From NCBI GenBank assembly GCA_016793585.1, contig JAEUJR010001160.1, positions 1 through 11,274 on the forward strand: DNA of 11,274 nucleotides, read 5' to 3'. Position numbers and translations under genes: made by a program. Below, piece by piece: positions 1 to 7,170 of this stretch. The stretch's first letter is position 1. Each line of letters begins with the position of its first letter. The notes beneath the pieces are model-generated. The model saw only the letters and a list, made by a program, of their open reading frames with translations. It was not told the origin of the DNA and made no database searches. Origin of the DNA: Archangium sp. (GTDB taxonomy: Bacteria > Myxococcota > Myxococcia > Myxococcales > Myxococcaceae).

Positions 1-3000
1 AATCCGCTCTACCCCGCCGGCACGCCGCCGATTCCGTTCGACTCGACGCCGCCCATGGTGTCGTTCGTCGTCACGTTCACCAACGGCACGCTCGTCGACT
101 CGCCTCCGTTCGCCGTCGGCGCCAACCAGGTCGTCGCGGGCACCGTGAAGGTGGTCGTCAACGCCTCGGACGACTCGGGCATGCGCAGCCTCGTCATTCG
201 CCAGGGCGGCACGCCGCTCACCGAGCTCGTCGGGAATACGCCGGAGCGCTGGGCTGGCACGCACGCGCCCTCGGCGAGCGGCTCGGTCACGTACACCGCC
301 GCTGCCTGCGACTCGCTCAACAACTGCACTACGGCCGACATCACGGTGCTGGCCGACGTCGCCGCGCCTGTCATCACGGTGACGCAGCCGTCAGGGCAGC
401 GTGTTCGCCTTGCGGTGCCGGTCGATGCGTCGGCCACTGACTCCGCCGGCGTCGCCTCCCTTGTCGTGTCGGCCGGCCTCTCGGGCTTCACCGACACCGA
501 CGCATCTGTCGGCCGTGTGCAGGGCAGCTGGACGCTGCCGATGGTGCTCGTCGACGGGCCCATCACCGTCACGTTCCGCGGCTGTGACGTCGTCGGCAAC
601 TGCGGCACCGCGACGGGCACCGTCATCATCGACAGGACGCCGCCCGTCATCACCACGACCGTCACCTTCCTCAACACCGGCATGATGACGCCGGCAACGC
701 CGCTCGGTGCCTCGCGCATCGTTGCCGGCGCTCTCACCGTCGTCGCGACGGCTACCGACGACGCTGGGCTCGCGAGCACCACGGTGACGCGCATGGGCAC
801 TCCGCTCATGCCTATCACCGGCAACACCGTCTCGCGCTTCCAGGGCACGTACCTGACGACCTCGCAGGCCGACGGCGCGCTGCAGCTCGTCGCCGACGCC
901 TGCGACACCGTCGGCAACTGCGCGGACTCAACCCTCAACCTCGTCGTCGACAACACGCCGCCCACAATCGCGGTGCAGTCACCGCCGAGCCCGAGCCCGT
1001 TCTACTCGGTGTCTGTCCCCGTCGAGGCGACGGCGAGTGACGCGAATGGTGCCCTCACCACCGCAGGCGTCACCTCCTTCATCATCAACGGGTGGAACGG
1101 CTTCGCCGACCAAGACGCAGCAGCCTCGCGCATCTTCGGGGCGTGGACCATCGTTCCTCAGCAGAGCGATGGCCAGACAACGTCGGTCCTCGTCGCCTGT
1201 GACGGCGTTGGTAACTGCACGCCAGCGCGCATGCTGACGGCGAACATCGACAGGACCCCGCCGCAGGTCCTCATCACCACGGCACCGCCGCAGTGGACGA
1301 ACGCCGCTCCGACCACCGACATCCCGATCGCTGCAGCTGTGACCGACGGCAGCGGAGCAGGCGTTGCTTCCACCTTTCTCGCCATCGCGCCGATTCCCAA
1401 CGCCCCGGTGGCTGCGACTGGTTGGTCGCCGACCTGCTCGGCGTTGCCTGGATGCGGAACGGTGTCGTGGTCTGCTCGTTTCGCCCCCAGTGGGCTTCAA
1501 ACGCTCACCGTCTATGCCACTGACAACGCGGTGCCGCCGAACTCCGGCCAAGGCCGCATGGCCCCCTATCTCGCCACCGCAAGCTCCTTCGTCGATCGCG
1601 AGCCTCCCCAGCCTGTCGTGCAGGCATTCGGCGCGGTCCTCGACGAAGCGAACCTCTCGTTTCAGCGGAGTCCGGCCAATGGGCCTCCGGTTATGCCTGT
1701 CTCGTATGTCTATGCGGGCACATCGCGCATCGACCTCTCGCCAGGTCCGACGGGCAACCCGCCAGTGCCGACGACCATCAACAAGTCGCCGACGCGGCTG
1801 TCCTGGGGGCCGCAGACGCCGACGGGTGCCGAGCTCGAGGGTGCGAACGCCTTCAACGTCCCGTTTCAGCGCGTCCGCGTGCCGTTCGTTGCCGGCAGCG
1901 ACTCGCCCATAACGGGCGCCACGTTCGCTGTCACCGCGCGCTTCGCGGGCAACGCCGACCAGCCGTTCGCCGCGATTCCGGCAATCGCCTCGCCGACGCC
2001 GAATGTCTTCCTGCTCCCATTCGCAAAGGAGAACGTGCCGCTGCTCGGCCAAGCGTGGCCGCCTGGTGCTGGCGGAGCTCCGCCGACGGCCATCGTGCGC
2101 GCGACCATCACAGTCACTGACGCGGCCGGCAACGTCGGCACGTTCTCGGCGCCTGAGGTGCGCATCCAGATGTCCACGCCGCCCATCGCCGTCGTGCGTG
2201 ACACGACATACGCGACGCGTGGCGACGCGAAGAGCATCTACCAGTACCGGCTCAGCAATCAGACCTACCCGCAGATGTTCGACCCCACCAACAGCAACTT
2301 CCAGTCGGACGACTTCCTCAGACACGGGCGCTTCGTCATCTACAACCCAGCGACCGAGCCTGTGGCGCTGCGGTTCGACTTCCTCGCCGGCACTGGCCAA
2401 GCCTCGACCGACGAGCTGTGGAACGCGCAGGACTACCGCATCCCTGGGAATGACCTCGACTCGAATCCTGTCGACGGCATTCCGTTCCAACTCGGGTACC
2501 AGTGGGATGACCGCGGCACCTTCGCGGCGCAGTGCGGCTACGACGCGCAGTTCCAGTTCCCGTGCGCTGCCAACAGCTCGCAGGTGCCGGTCCATGTCGT
2601 CGGCACGACGAATCCCTACGTCACCTGCCCCAATTCGTGGACGGTCCCGGGTTTCTCGACACCCGTCGGCATGACGTACAACTCGCTGCGAGCCAACCCG
2701 AACACCCGCGCGAATCTGGTGCGCGTCTTCAAGAACGCCGTCGCAACTGGCGTTGAGTCGACCCCAGCCGACGTCATCGCCGACGCGACCTACTCCCAGG
2801 CTGTGCTGCCAGCTGCGGTTGGCACGACGCCAGGGACCACGGCCGTCTATCTGGGCGGTCGGCGCCTCGTGATGGCAGGTCGCACGGCACGGCCGCTCAA
2901 CTACGGCGGCAATCCCTACAACGCCACCCCGCGCTACCAGTTCTGGTACGCGGACTTCTGGCGCTACGACGGGCGCGATGGCTACACCTGCGCGCCCCAG

Positions 3001-3204
3001 TTCCCCGACACCGCCGTTGGCTGGCACCGTGCCTGGCGATGGTACGACCAGCTCGCGACTGCCACGACGGGTGTCGTGGGTGGCACGAACGTCGGCGTCA
3101 CCATCAGCGCCGCTGGTGCCCTCCAAAGCGGTTCCACCTGGACGGCTTTCGGGGCATTCACCACCGCGGCACAGCCAGCCTATTCCCTGTCGTTCAACCA
3201 CTGA
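1..3204 (+). CDS. Large secreted Ig-like repeat surface protein (5' end outside window)
   Basis: The frame is open from the first base, so the true start and any signal peptide lie upstream; 1067 residues are visible. The N-terminal part holds four Ig/HYR-like beta-sandwich repeats in an A-B-A-B order (about nt 40-357, 358-630, 631-945, 946-1245). Each repeat ends in a CDxxxNC motif (nt 307-327, 583-603, 901-921, 1198-1218), and junctions read IDRTPP or VDNTPP. Further Ig-like sequence follows, including a cysteine-free version (TDAAGN, about nt 2116-2133). The last roughly 330 residues are rich in Trp, Tyr and Asn and match no domain I know. The alternating pattern and aromatic C-terminus suggest an extracellular stalk with a head, perhaps an adhesin. 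No LPXTG, T9SS or autotransporter signal is visible. It is followed after 12 nt by a lipoprotein gene. The class (extracellular, Ig-like) is well supported; the function is not known. Confidence 0.85.
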   Translation, partial: NPLYPAGTPPIPFDSTPPMVSFVVTFTNGTLVDSPPFAVGANQVVAGTVKVVVNASDDSGMRSLVIRQGGTPLTELVGNTPERWAGTHAPSASGSVTYTAAACDSLNNCTTADITVLADVAAPVITVTQPSGQRVRLAVPVDASATDSAGVASLVVSAGLSGFTDTDASVGRVQGSWTLPMVLVDGPITVTFRGCDVVGNCGTATGTVIIDRTPPVITTTVTFLNTGMMTPATPLGASRIVAGALTVVATATDDAGLASTTVTRMGTPLMPITGNTVSRFQGTYLTTSQADGALQLVADACDTVGNCADSTLNLVVDNTPPTIAVQSPPSPSPFYSVSVPVEATASDANGALTTAGVTSFIINGWNGFADQDAAASRIFGAWTIVPQQSDGQTTSVLVACDGVGNCTPARMLTANIDRTPPQVLITTAPPQWTNAAPTTDIPIAAAVTDGSGAGVASTFLAIAPIPNAPVAATGWSPTCSALPGCGTVSWSARFAPSGLQTLTVYATDNAVPPNSGQGRMAPYLATASSFVDREPPQPVVQAFGAVLDEANLSFQRSPANGPPVMPVSYVYAGTSRIDLSPGPTGNPPVPTTINKSPTRLSWGPQTPTGAELEGANAFNVPFQRVRVPFVAGSDSPITGATFAVTARFAGNADQPFAAIPAIASPTPNVFLLPFAKENVPLLGQAWPPGAGGAPPTAIVRATITVTDAAGNVGTFSAPEVRIQMSTPPIAVVRDTTYATRGDAKSIYQYRLSNQTYPQMFDPTNSNFQSDDFLRHGRFVIYNPATEPVALRFDFLAGTGQASTDELWNAQDYRIPGNDLDSNPVDGIPFQLGYQWDDRGTFAAQCGYDAQFQFPCAANSSQVPVHVVGTTNPYVTCPNSWTVPGFSTPVGMTYNSLRANPNTRANLVRVFKNAVATGVESTPADVIADATYSQAVLPAAVGTTPGTTAVYLGGRRLVMAGRTARPLNYGGNPYNATPRYQFWYADFWRYDGRDGYTCAPQFPDTAVGWHRAWRWYDQLATATTGVVGGTNVGVTISAAGALQSGSTWTAFGAFTTAAQPAYSLSFNH
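40..1245 (+). repeat. Two copies of a two-domain Ig-like unit (A1-B1-A2-B2)
   Basis: The encoded protein repeats as an alternating pair rather than a single domain. A-type repeats (about 40-357 and 631-945) share VAGxxxVxxxAxDDxG, xxRxGTPL and GNT. B-type repeats (about 358-630 and 946-1245) share VPVxAxAxD, a GFxDxDA stretch and GxW, and end in IDRTPP. A1-B1 and A2-B2 are each about 590-615 nt. Similarity is at the protein level with clear divergence, so the duplication is old. Boundaries were judged by eye. Confidence 0.65.
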
Positions 3205-3207
3205 CCC

Positions 3208-3211
3208 GGAG
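3208..3211 (+). promoter_or_regulatory. Shine-Dalgarno GGAG for the collagen-like lipoprotein
   Basis: GGAG lies 5 nt before the ATG at 3217, just after the stop of the Ig-like gene. It supports this start and re-initiation within one operon. Confidence 0.55.
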
Positions 3212-3216
3212 AACTA

Positions 3217-3726
3217 ATGCGTCACGCTCTCGCTGCCGTCTTCGCTGCATTTGTCATCGCCGCCTGCTCGTCGGCCGGCCCTGCTGGTCCTCAGGGGCCC
3301 GCAGGCCCCGCCGGTCCAAAGGGAGACAAGGGGGACACAGGCGCTCCCGGAGCGAAGGGCGACACCGGCATGCAGGGCCTCGCAGGAATGCAGGGAGCGA
3401 CCGGTGGTGGGCTCTACACGCGACGGTCTGACTTGTACTGCGAGACGATCGAAGCCGGCTCCAGTGGTGGGCTCAATGGAGCGGAGACGCAGTGCCGCAC
3501 ACAGAACGACATTCCTATCGGCGGCGGCTGCCTGCAGAACCGGCTCGTGCGGAGCTTCCCTGGAGGCGAGGTGTCTCTCACCTCGAGTTCCCCGAAGTTC
3601 TGGCCCGCCGGCTCCCGCGCTTCGTGGACCTGCGAGTGGAGCTCAAGCAACCCGAACGCGAACCAGCCCACGTACTGGGCTGACGCTGGTCTCACCGCCA
3701 CCATCTGCTGCGTCGCAGTGCCCTGA
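3217..3726 (+). CDS. Collagen-like (Gly-X-Y) lipoprotein
   Basis: The 169-aa product has a signal peptide ending in the lipobox IAAC, so Cys17 would be lipidated. Only three residues later a collagen-like stretch begins: 14 uninterrupted Gly-X-Y triplets (residues 21-62) with typical GPA, GPK, GDK and GDT triplets. The rest (about 66-169) is a cysteine-rich globular domain with Cys75, 93, 105, 139, 164 and 165, a WTCEW element and a final ICC, which suggests several disulphides. Bacterial collagen-like stretches usually form trimeric rods, so the likely picture is a lipid-anchored stalk carrying a disulphide-rich head on the outer membrane or surface. It sits 12 nt after the Ig-like gene and 8 nt before the next. 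The lipoprotein and collagen calls are strong; trimerisation and role are inferred. Confidence 0.9.
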   Translation: MRHALAAVFAAFVIAACSSAGPAGPQGPAGPAGPKGDKGDTGAPGAKGDTGMQGLAGMQGATGGGLYTRRSDLYCETIEAGSSGGLNGAETQCRTQNDIPIGGGCLQNRLVRSFPGGEVSLTSSSPKFWPAGSRASWTCEWSSSNPNANQPTYWADAGLTATICCVAVP

Positions 3727-3734
3727 GCAACGCC

Positions 3735-4403
3735 ATGTTCGCTTTCGTCGCCCTGTCGCTGTTCGCTCAGGCTCCCGCGCAGGCCGACCCCTACGGGCCG
3801 TTGCTCTTCCGCGAAGAGGCGCTTCTCATTCGCTCTCGCCTCCTGAAGCCCGACAAGCCCAAGGAGGCTCTCGCTGCGGAGCGCCTCACGGAGATTGCCT
3901 GCGAACGTCTCTTCGACGACTGCCAATCCGCAATTGATGAGTTTGCGAAGAAGCGCGCCGTCGAAGCACACCGCGCGGAACTCGACGCTCTCGCCTCAGC
4001 CCTTCGCGACACGCCCACCTTCGTCATCGCGGCGACCGGCTGCTTCGGCGAGTACGACTTCAAAGCGAAGCGCCTTCCTGTGAAGTCGTTACAGCTGCTC
4101 GCGCCAGCGCGCGAGGGCCCGTCGTCGCACACCTACGACACTCCACTCGACTTCAAGCTCTCGCGAACCTGGTCGTCCCTCCCGGTCGACGCGGCAGTCG
4201 CCGAGCGCCTTGTCACGCAGTTCCCCGGCGTGCGTTGCGCCGAGTTCCGTATCGAAGTGGCTGCGCCGAAGAAGCCAGCTCCCTGGCACGTCATCCGCGG
4301 CAATTTCGGAGAGCACGACTTCGAGCCGGTCGCCGTCCCTGTGGCCGTGAAGCGCGCGCGCATTCTCGCTGCCGACGGCTCAACCCTCGTGACGCTCCCC
4401 TGA
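3735..4403 (+). CDS. Secreted protein with a duplicated FGE(Y/H)DF motif, function unknown
   Basis: The 222-aa product starts with a short hydrophobic signal peptide, probably cleaved after residue 17 (APAQA before DP), so it should be exported. I do not recognise a family. A related element occurs twice: FGEYDF (residues 104-109) followed by RLPVK, and FGEHDF (191-196) followed by VPVAVK. Each is followed by a short strand ending near LLAP or ILAA, so the protein may contain two copies of a small beta domain. Cys56, 63, 103 and 168 could pair. The start has no strong Shine-Dalgarno. The 8-nt gaps on either side point to co-translation with its operon neighbours. Confidence 0.8.
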   Translation: MFAFVALSLFAQAPAQADPYGPLLFREEALLIRSRLLKPDKPKEALAAERLTEIACERLFDDCQSAIDEFAKKRAVEAHRAELDALASALRDTPTFVIAATGCFGEYDFKAKRLPVKSLQLLAPAREGPSSHTYDTPLDFKLSRTWSSLPVDAAVAERLVTQFPGVRCAEFRIEVAAPKKPAPWHVIRGNFGEHDFEPVAVPVAVKRARILAADGSTLVTLP

Positions 4404-4411
4404 GGCTCTCG

Positions 4412-5035
4412 ATGCGCCCTGCCCTCCTCGGTCTCCTGTTGCTGCTCTCGTCGACGTCGACGCTCGCCGACCGCCGCGAGCTGTACATCGAGCTCGAGGC
4501 CGGCGTCGGCGTGCAGATCCTCGCCGACGGCGCGACGGCGAAGCAGCGCAGCACCGGTCTCGGCCCGGCCGCGCAGCTTCACGTGTTCTACGGCCTCACC
4601 AACTCACTCCACGTGGGTGGCTACGGCCGCGGCTTCTTCTCGCCCGACATTGCCTTCAAAGCGGTGACGCCGACGCTCGGCGACGGCAGTGCGCCAACGG
4701 GCACGCTCTACGAGAACGCCTTCGGCGCCGGAGTCGGTGCCCTCCTTCGCTGGCGCTTCGACACCGGCTACCCCATCGCGCCGTTCGCGCAGCTCGAGCT
4801 CGGCTTCGCCTGGGCACGCTTCGAAAAGCTGCAGCTCATTCCCGATGGCCGCACCTTCGGCGTCGACCTTCCGGCCGCCTCGCACCTGGCGCTCGACGGC
4901 CGCCTGCTCGTCGGCGTTGAGTGGCGCCTCGGCGACCGCTTCGTCCTAGCGCTCCACTTCGCCGGCCGCCGCGCGCTCAACCCCGTCGCGCAGTGGCAGC
5001 TCGACGGCGCCGTTGCCGGCGGCTTCATCCTCTAA
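4412..5035 (+). CDS. Outer-membrane beta-barrel protein
   Basis: I place the start at the ATG at 4412: GAGG lies 6 nt upstream, and the protein then begins with a classic signal peptide (Leu-rich core, cleavage after residue 19, STLA before DRR). An upstream ATG at 4235 would overlap the previous gene by over 150 nt. The mature part of the 207-aa product alternates hydrophobic and polar residues with many Gly and aromatic positions, for example AQLHVFYGLTNSLHVGGYG (55-73), VGALLRWRF (108-116) and LLVGVEWRLGDRFVLALHF (165-183). This fits an 8-stranded barrel of the small outer-membrane type. Its place between lipoprotein genes suggests it helps anchor or expose them. Specific substrate or role unknown. 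Confidence 0.82.
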   Translation: MRPALLGLLLLLSSTSTLADRRELYIELEAGVGVQILADGATAKQRSTGLGPAAQLHVFYGLTNSLHVGGYGRGFFSPDIAFKAVTPTLGDGSAPTGTLYENAFGAGVGALLRWRFDTGYPIAPFAQLELGFAWARFEKLQLIPDGRTFGVDLPAASHLALDGRLLVGVEWRLGDRFVLALHFAGRRALNPVAQWQLDGAVAGGFIL

Positions 5036-5041
5036 AGGAGG
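5034..5041 (+). promoter_or_regulatory. Strong Shine-Dalgarno AAAGGAGG
   Basis: A near-perfect anti-16S match overlaps the end of the barrel gene's stop codon (5033-5035) and lies 10 nt before the ATG at 5052. It fixes that start over the upstream in-frame ATG at 5013, and it is the strongest ribosome site in the window. Confidence 0.75.
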
Positions 5042-5051
5042 AGTTCTCTCG

Positions 5052-5840
5052 ATGCGTCTCGCTCTGCTTTCCCTGCTCGCGTTCGCTGCGGCCTGCTCGA
5101 AGCAGCCTCAAGGGCTCTTCGTCGACGAGAAGAGCGCCGCTCGTCTCTACAAGGAGGGTGACAACCTTTTCCTCGAGCAGTTCGTCCTCGAGCACCACCT
5201 CAAGCCGCAGCTCACCACGCGGCTCGAGCGCTCTGGTGATGCGTGGACGGCCAACATCGGCATGCTTGGCTCGCTCTCTGTGACGCCGACGGAGTCAGGC
5301 GTTGCCATCACCGCGCTCGGCGAGAAGCGTTCGCTCGTCCGAGTAGAGCCGCGCGATGCGCAGCCGCCTTCGGCAGAAGCACTTCAGGCCCTCGTGCGCT
5401 CGTTTCTTCTCGACCAGGCGGCCGAGTTCGCGCGCACCAAGCGATGCAGCGCCAGCTTCAACCTCTTCGCCAAGGAGGAAGCTCCTGAGCGCATCGCGAT
5501 GACTGACGCCCTCCTACGCGATGCAACAACTCTGACCGCAACCTCGACGCCCATCGCCGACCGCTCAAGTCGATGGGCCGACGAGTACGACGTCCAAGGC
5601 ACCATTGCCCTCGCCGACCTGAACTTCGCCGAGGGCGAGACGCTGAAGATGGTCTCCACTAAGGCAGAGACGATTCTCTTCACTGGCCACGCGACGCTGA
5701 GCCGCTTCCCCACCGAGACGAAGCGCGCTCCAGTCTTCACGATGACGACGTTCGCTGGTGCCAGGGCATCGCGCGTCGACATCTGCGGCCTGACGCGTCG
5801 CCCTGCCCTTCAGTACGCAACCGAGCGTCTTGGAGAATGA
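5052..5840 (+). CDS. Lipoprotein, function unknown
   Basis: The 262-aa product has a short signal peptide ending in the lipobox AAAC, with Cys15 as the lipidated residue, followed by SKQPQ. I recognise no conserved domain. The mature protein is mixed alpha/beta and charged, with two further cysteines (Cys132 and Cys245) that could form a disulphide. A stretch around 174-215 (DEYDVQGTIALADLNF onwards) looks like beta strands. The start is set by the strong Shine-Dalgarno at 5034-5041, which would also give an alternative 275-aa reading no sensible signal peptide. It is 16 nt downstream of the barrel gene and just upstream of another lipoprotein. Confidence 0.85.
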   Translation: MRLALLSLLAFAAACSKQPQGLFVDEKSAARLYKEGDNLFLEQFVLEHHLKPQLTTRLERSGDAWTANIGMLGSLSVTPTESGVAITALGEKRSLVRVEPRDAQPPSAEALQALVRSFLLDQAAEFARTKRCSASFNLFAKEEAPERIAMTDALLRDATTLTATSTPIADRSSRWADEYDVQGTIALADLNFAEGETLKMVSTKAETILFTGHATLSRFPTETKRAPVFTMTTFAGARASRVDICGLTRRPALQYATERLGE

Positions 5841-5845
5841 CAACA

Positions 5846-6202
5846 ATGCTCTCCCTTCTCGCCGCGGTCGTTCTCGCTGGTTGCTCGAAGGATACGGACT
5901 GCAAGGGCGACCGCATTTGTGAGCGCTTCGTGTGCGTGTCACCGCAGTCGACGTCGGCCGACGCCGGCGAATGGGCGTTGCCGACAAGCTCGCGCCCGAA
6001 AACGCTGCCCGCCCCGCCGCCGGCTCCCCCGCTCGTCCAGGCGCCACCTGCGCCTCCTGCAGCTGCTCGCCCTCCCCTCCGCCCAAAGGGCGTCACCGAC
6101 AGCGAGCGCGCCTTTCCTCGTGTTGTCAGGAAGCCAGGGCAGGTCTGCGTGCAGTCGCTCGACGATAAGGGCGCCCTGCAGGAGTCCTGTCGCGCAGAGT
6201 GA
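5846..6202 (+). CDS. Small proline-rich lipoprotein
   Basis: The 118-aa product starts MLSLLAAVVL and has the lipobox LAGC, with Cys13 lipidated. I prefer the ATG at 5846 to the one at 5837: the GGAG at 5832-5835 is 10 nt from 5846 but only 1 nt from 5837. Directly after the lipid Cys is a small cysteine knot-like element, CSKDTDCKGDRICERFVCV (Cys13, 19, 25, 30), of a kind common in cysteine-rich secreted proteins. A proline/alanine-rich linker follows (about 54-80), then a short tail with Cys101 and Cys115. The linker suggests the protein spans some distance, for example from membrane to peptidoglycan or surface. It is the last gene of the + strand run, and the neighbour beyond it is convergent. 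Confidence 0.82.
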   Translation: MLSLLAAVVLAGCSKDTDCKGDRICERFVCVSPQSTSADAGEWALPTSSRPKTLPAPPPAPPLVQAPPAPPAAARPPLRPKGVTDSERAFPRVVRKPGQVCVQSLDDKGALQESCRAE

Positions 6203-6217
6203 CGTTCGGCGATTTTC

Positions 6218-6943
6218 TCAGGACTCGGTCCGTGGGGACGAGCGCTGCTGAATTCTCAGCGCATGCCCCTCGATGAAATGCGTGAACACCACGCGCGAGG
6301 AGCCAGCCAGTCCGTCTGCCTCAAACCGGACGTACGAATTCCCCTCGTGTGCAAACTGCACATCGCACCACCACCCCTGCGACCCTTGGTCTGCAGGAAC
6401 AACAACTTCTGCGTTGAGGTGGAAGGCGACGCTGCGCGCTCGGTTGGGCTGCTTGCCATGACCGGCGGTGTCGCTCAGTCGAACAATCTCAGCAGCTCGA
6501 GGCCCTCCGGAGGCTGAGGGAAACCTCAATGCCAGAGCGCCTTCGACCCTGTTCCATCCAGTTCGTGACCCTTGCGCGTCGCCTCGGGTCGAGACAGTCA
6601 AGTTCAGATACGCATCGACAAAGACGGTGCGCACCACGGGCGCCGCTCCGATGTCGAAGGAGAACAACGTTCTTAGAGCTTCCTGTGGTTCCTTCAGTGG
6701 AAGCCACGGTGCTGGTGCCACTGGACTGCGGCTCAAAGCGAACACGAGTTTCTCCACAGGCTGCTGTCCGTTGCACGCCTCGGGCGTCCGGCTACTCGAC
6801 TCGTTGAGCGGGGTGGTCATCCGCTCGACAGTATCAATTTCTACGTCTGAGAGAGGCTGCGCTGGTGCACTGCAACCGTTCGTTACCCAAGCGATCCGAC
6901 GTTGCTTCTGGCTCGTCCGTCCGAAGAAGCTGCACTGATGCAT
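6218..6943 (-). CDS. Hypothetical protein, possible degraded or mis-started lipoprotein
   Basis: The product is 241 aa from the ATG at 6943. It is convergent with the operon to its left, with 15 nt between stops. I recognise no family. The body looks like a real beta-rich globular protein: LRTLFSFDIG, VRTVFVDAYLNLTV, SVAFHLNAEVVV, GWWCDVQF, SYVRFEADG and RVVFTHFIEG all fit strands. The N-terminus is odd: RRIAWVTNGCSAPAQP resembles a lipoprotein signal and lipobox region but lacks the hydrophobic core. Either a piece is missing or translation starts elsewhere. ATG 6820 is an alternative, 7 nt after TACTGT (6828-6833), and gives a 200-aa cytoplasmic protein. Third-position GC is lower than in the left operon, which may point to a different origin. 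Confidence 0.65.
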   Translation of the reverse strand: MHQCSFFGRTSQKQRRIAWVTNGCSAPAQPLSDVEIDTVERMTTPLNESSSRTPEACNGQQPVEKLVFALSRSPVAPAPWLPLKEPQEALRTLFSFDIGAAPVVRTVFVDAYLNLTVSTRGDAQGSRTGWNRVEGALALRFPSASGGPRAAEIVRLSDTAGHGKQPNRARSVAFHLNAEVVVPADQGSQGWWCDVQFAHEGNSYVRFEADGLAGSSRVVFTHFIEGHALRIQQRSSPRTES

Positions 6944-6964
6944 CGCCGTGTGACGGGTTGCGCG

Positions 6965-6993
6965 TTGCGGCTCACGTCATTCGCCGCTACGAG
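6965..6993 (+). promoter_or_regulatory. Putative promoter of the Fic antitoxin-toxin pair
   Basis: TTGCGG (6965-6970), a 17-nt spacer and TACGAG (6988-6993) lie just before the antitoxin ATG at 7000. The -10 box ends 6 nt before the ATG and no Shine-Dalgarno is visible, so the mRNA may be leaderless. Each box matches the sigma-70 consensus at only 3 of 6 positions; the support is mainly the shared position with the other start sites here. Confidence 0.4.
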
Positions 6994-6999
6994 TCGCTC

Positions 7000-7170
7000 A
7001 TGGTCTACAAGTTCCTCAAGCAGCTCCTGCAGCTCTCCGCCGCCCGTCGTTCGGCTGCGGAGCAGGAACTCACGAGAGAGCAACGTGTCGACTGGGCGTA
7101 TGGAACGGCCGTCATCGAGAATCCTGCCGTCACCAGGTCCATGGTCGAGGCCGCCGCCGCGAAGCAGTGA
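7000..7170 (+). CDS. Fic antitoxin (VbhA/FicA-like, class I)
   Basis: This 56-aa protein has a basic N-terminal helix (about 1-20) and a second region ending in YGTAVIENPAVTRSMVEAA. The segment T36-AVI-E40-N41 fits the Fic inhibitory motif (S/T)xxxE(G/N). In class I Fic modules this motif sits on a separate small antitoxin: the Glu pairs with the second Arg of the Fic loop and blocks productive ATP binding. The length fits VbhA-type antitoxins. Its TGA overlaps the GTG of the Fic gene (GTGA, 7167-7170), so the two are probably translationally coupled. The ATG at 7000 is preferred; a TTG at 6958 is possible but unsupported. The call comes from motif plus position, not an alignment. Confidence 0.75.
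   Translation: MVYKFLKQLLQLSAARRSAAEQELTREQRVDWAYGTAVIENPAVTRSMVEAAAAKQ

Noticed and set aside
9..965. Open frame on the - strand opposite the first Ig repeats
   Set aside because: It is antisense to the conserved CDxxxNC repeats, and its apparent repeats only mirror those of the + strand gene.
2218..2226. RGD tripeptide in the Ig-like protein
   Set aside because: A three-residue motif in a 1067-residue protein is expected by chance, and nothing ties it to host-cell binding.
979..3201. Long open frame (740 codons) on the - strand opposite the Ig-like gene
   Set aside because: High GC with strong third-position bias leaves few stops in the antisense frame. The product is Arg/Gly-rich and low in hydrophobic pattern, while the + strand frame has clear Ig repeats.
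6203..6217. Possible bidirectional terminator between the convergent genes
   Set aside because: The 15-nt gap has a short TTTT run but no paired arms around it, so no terminator can be supported.
6468..6938. 156-codon open frame on + opposite the hypothetical gene at 6218-6943
   Set aside because: The - strand product has regular strand-like hydrophobic patterning; the + product does not, and has no start signal.
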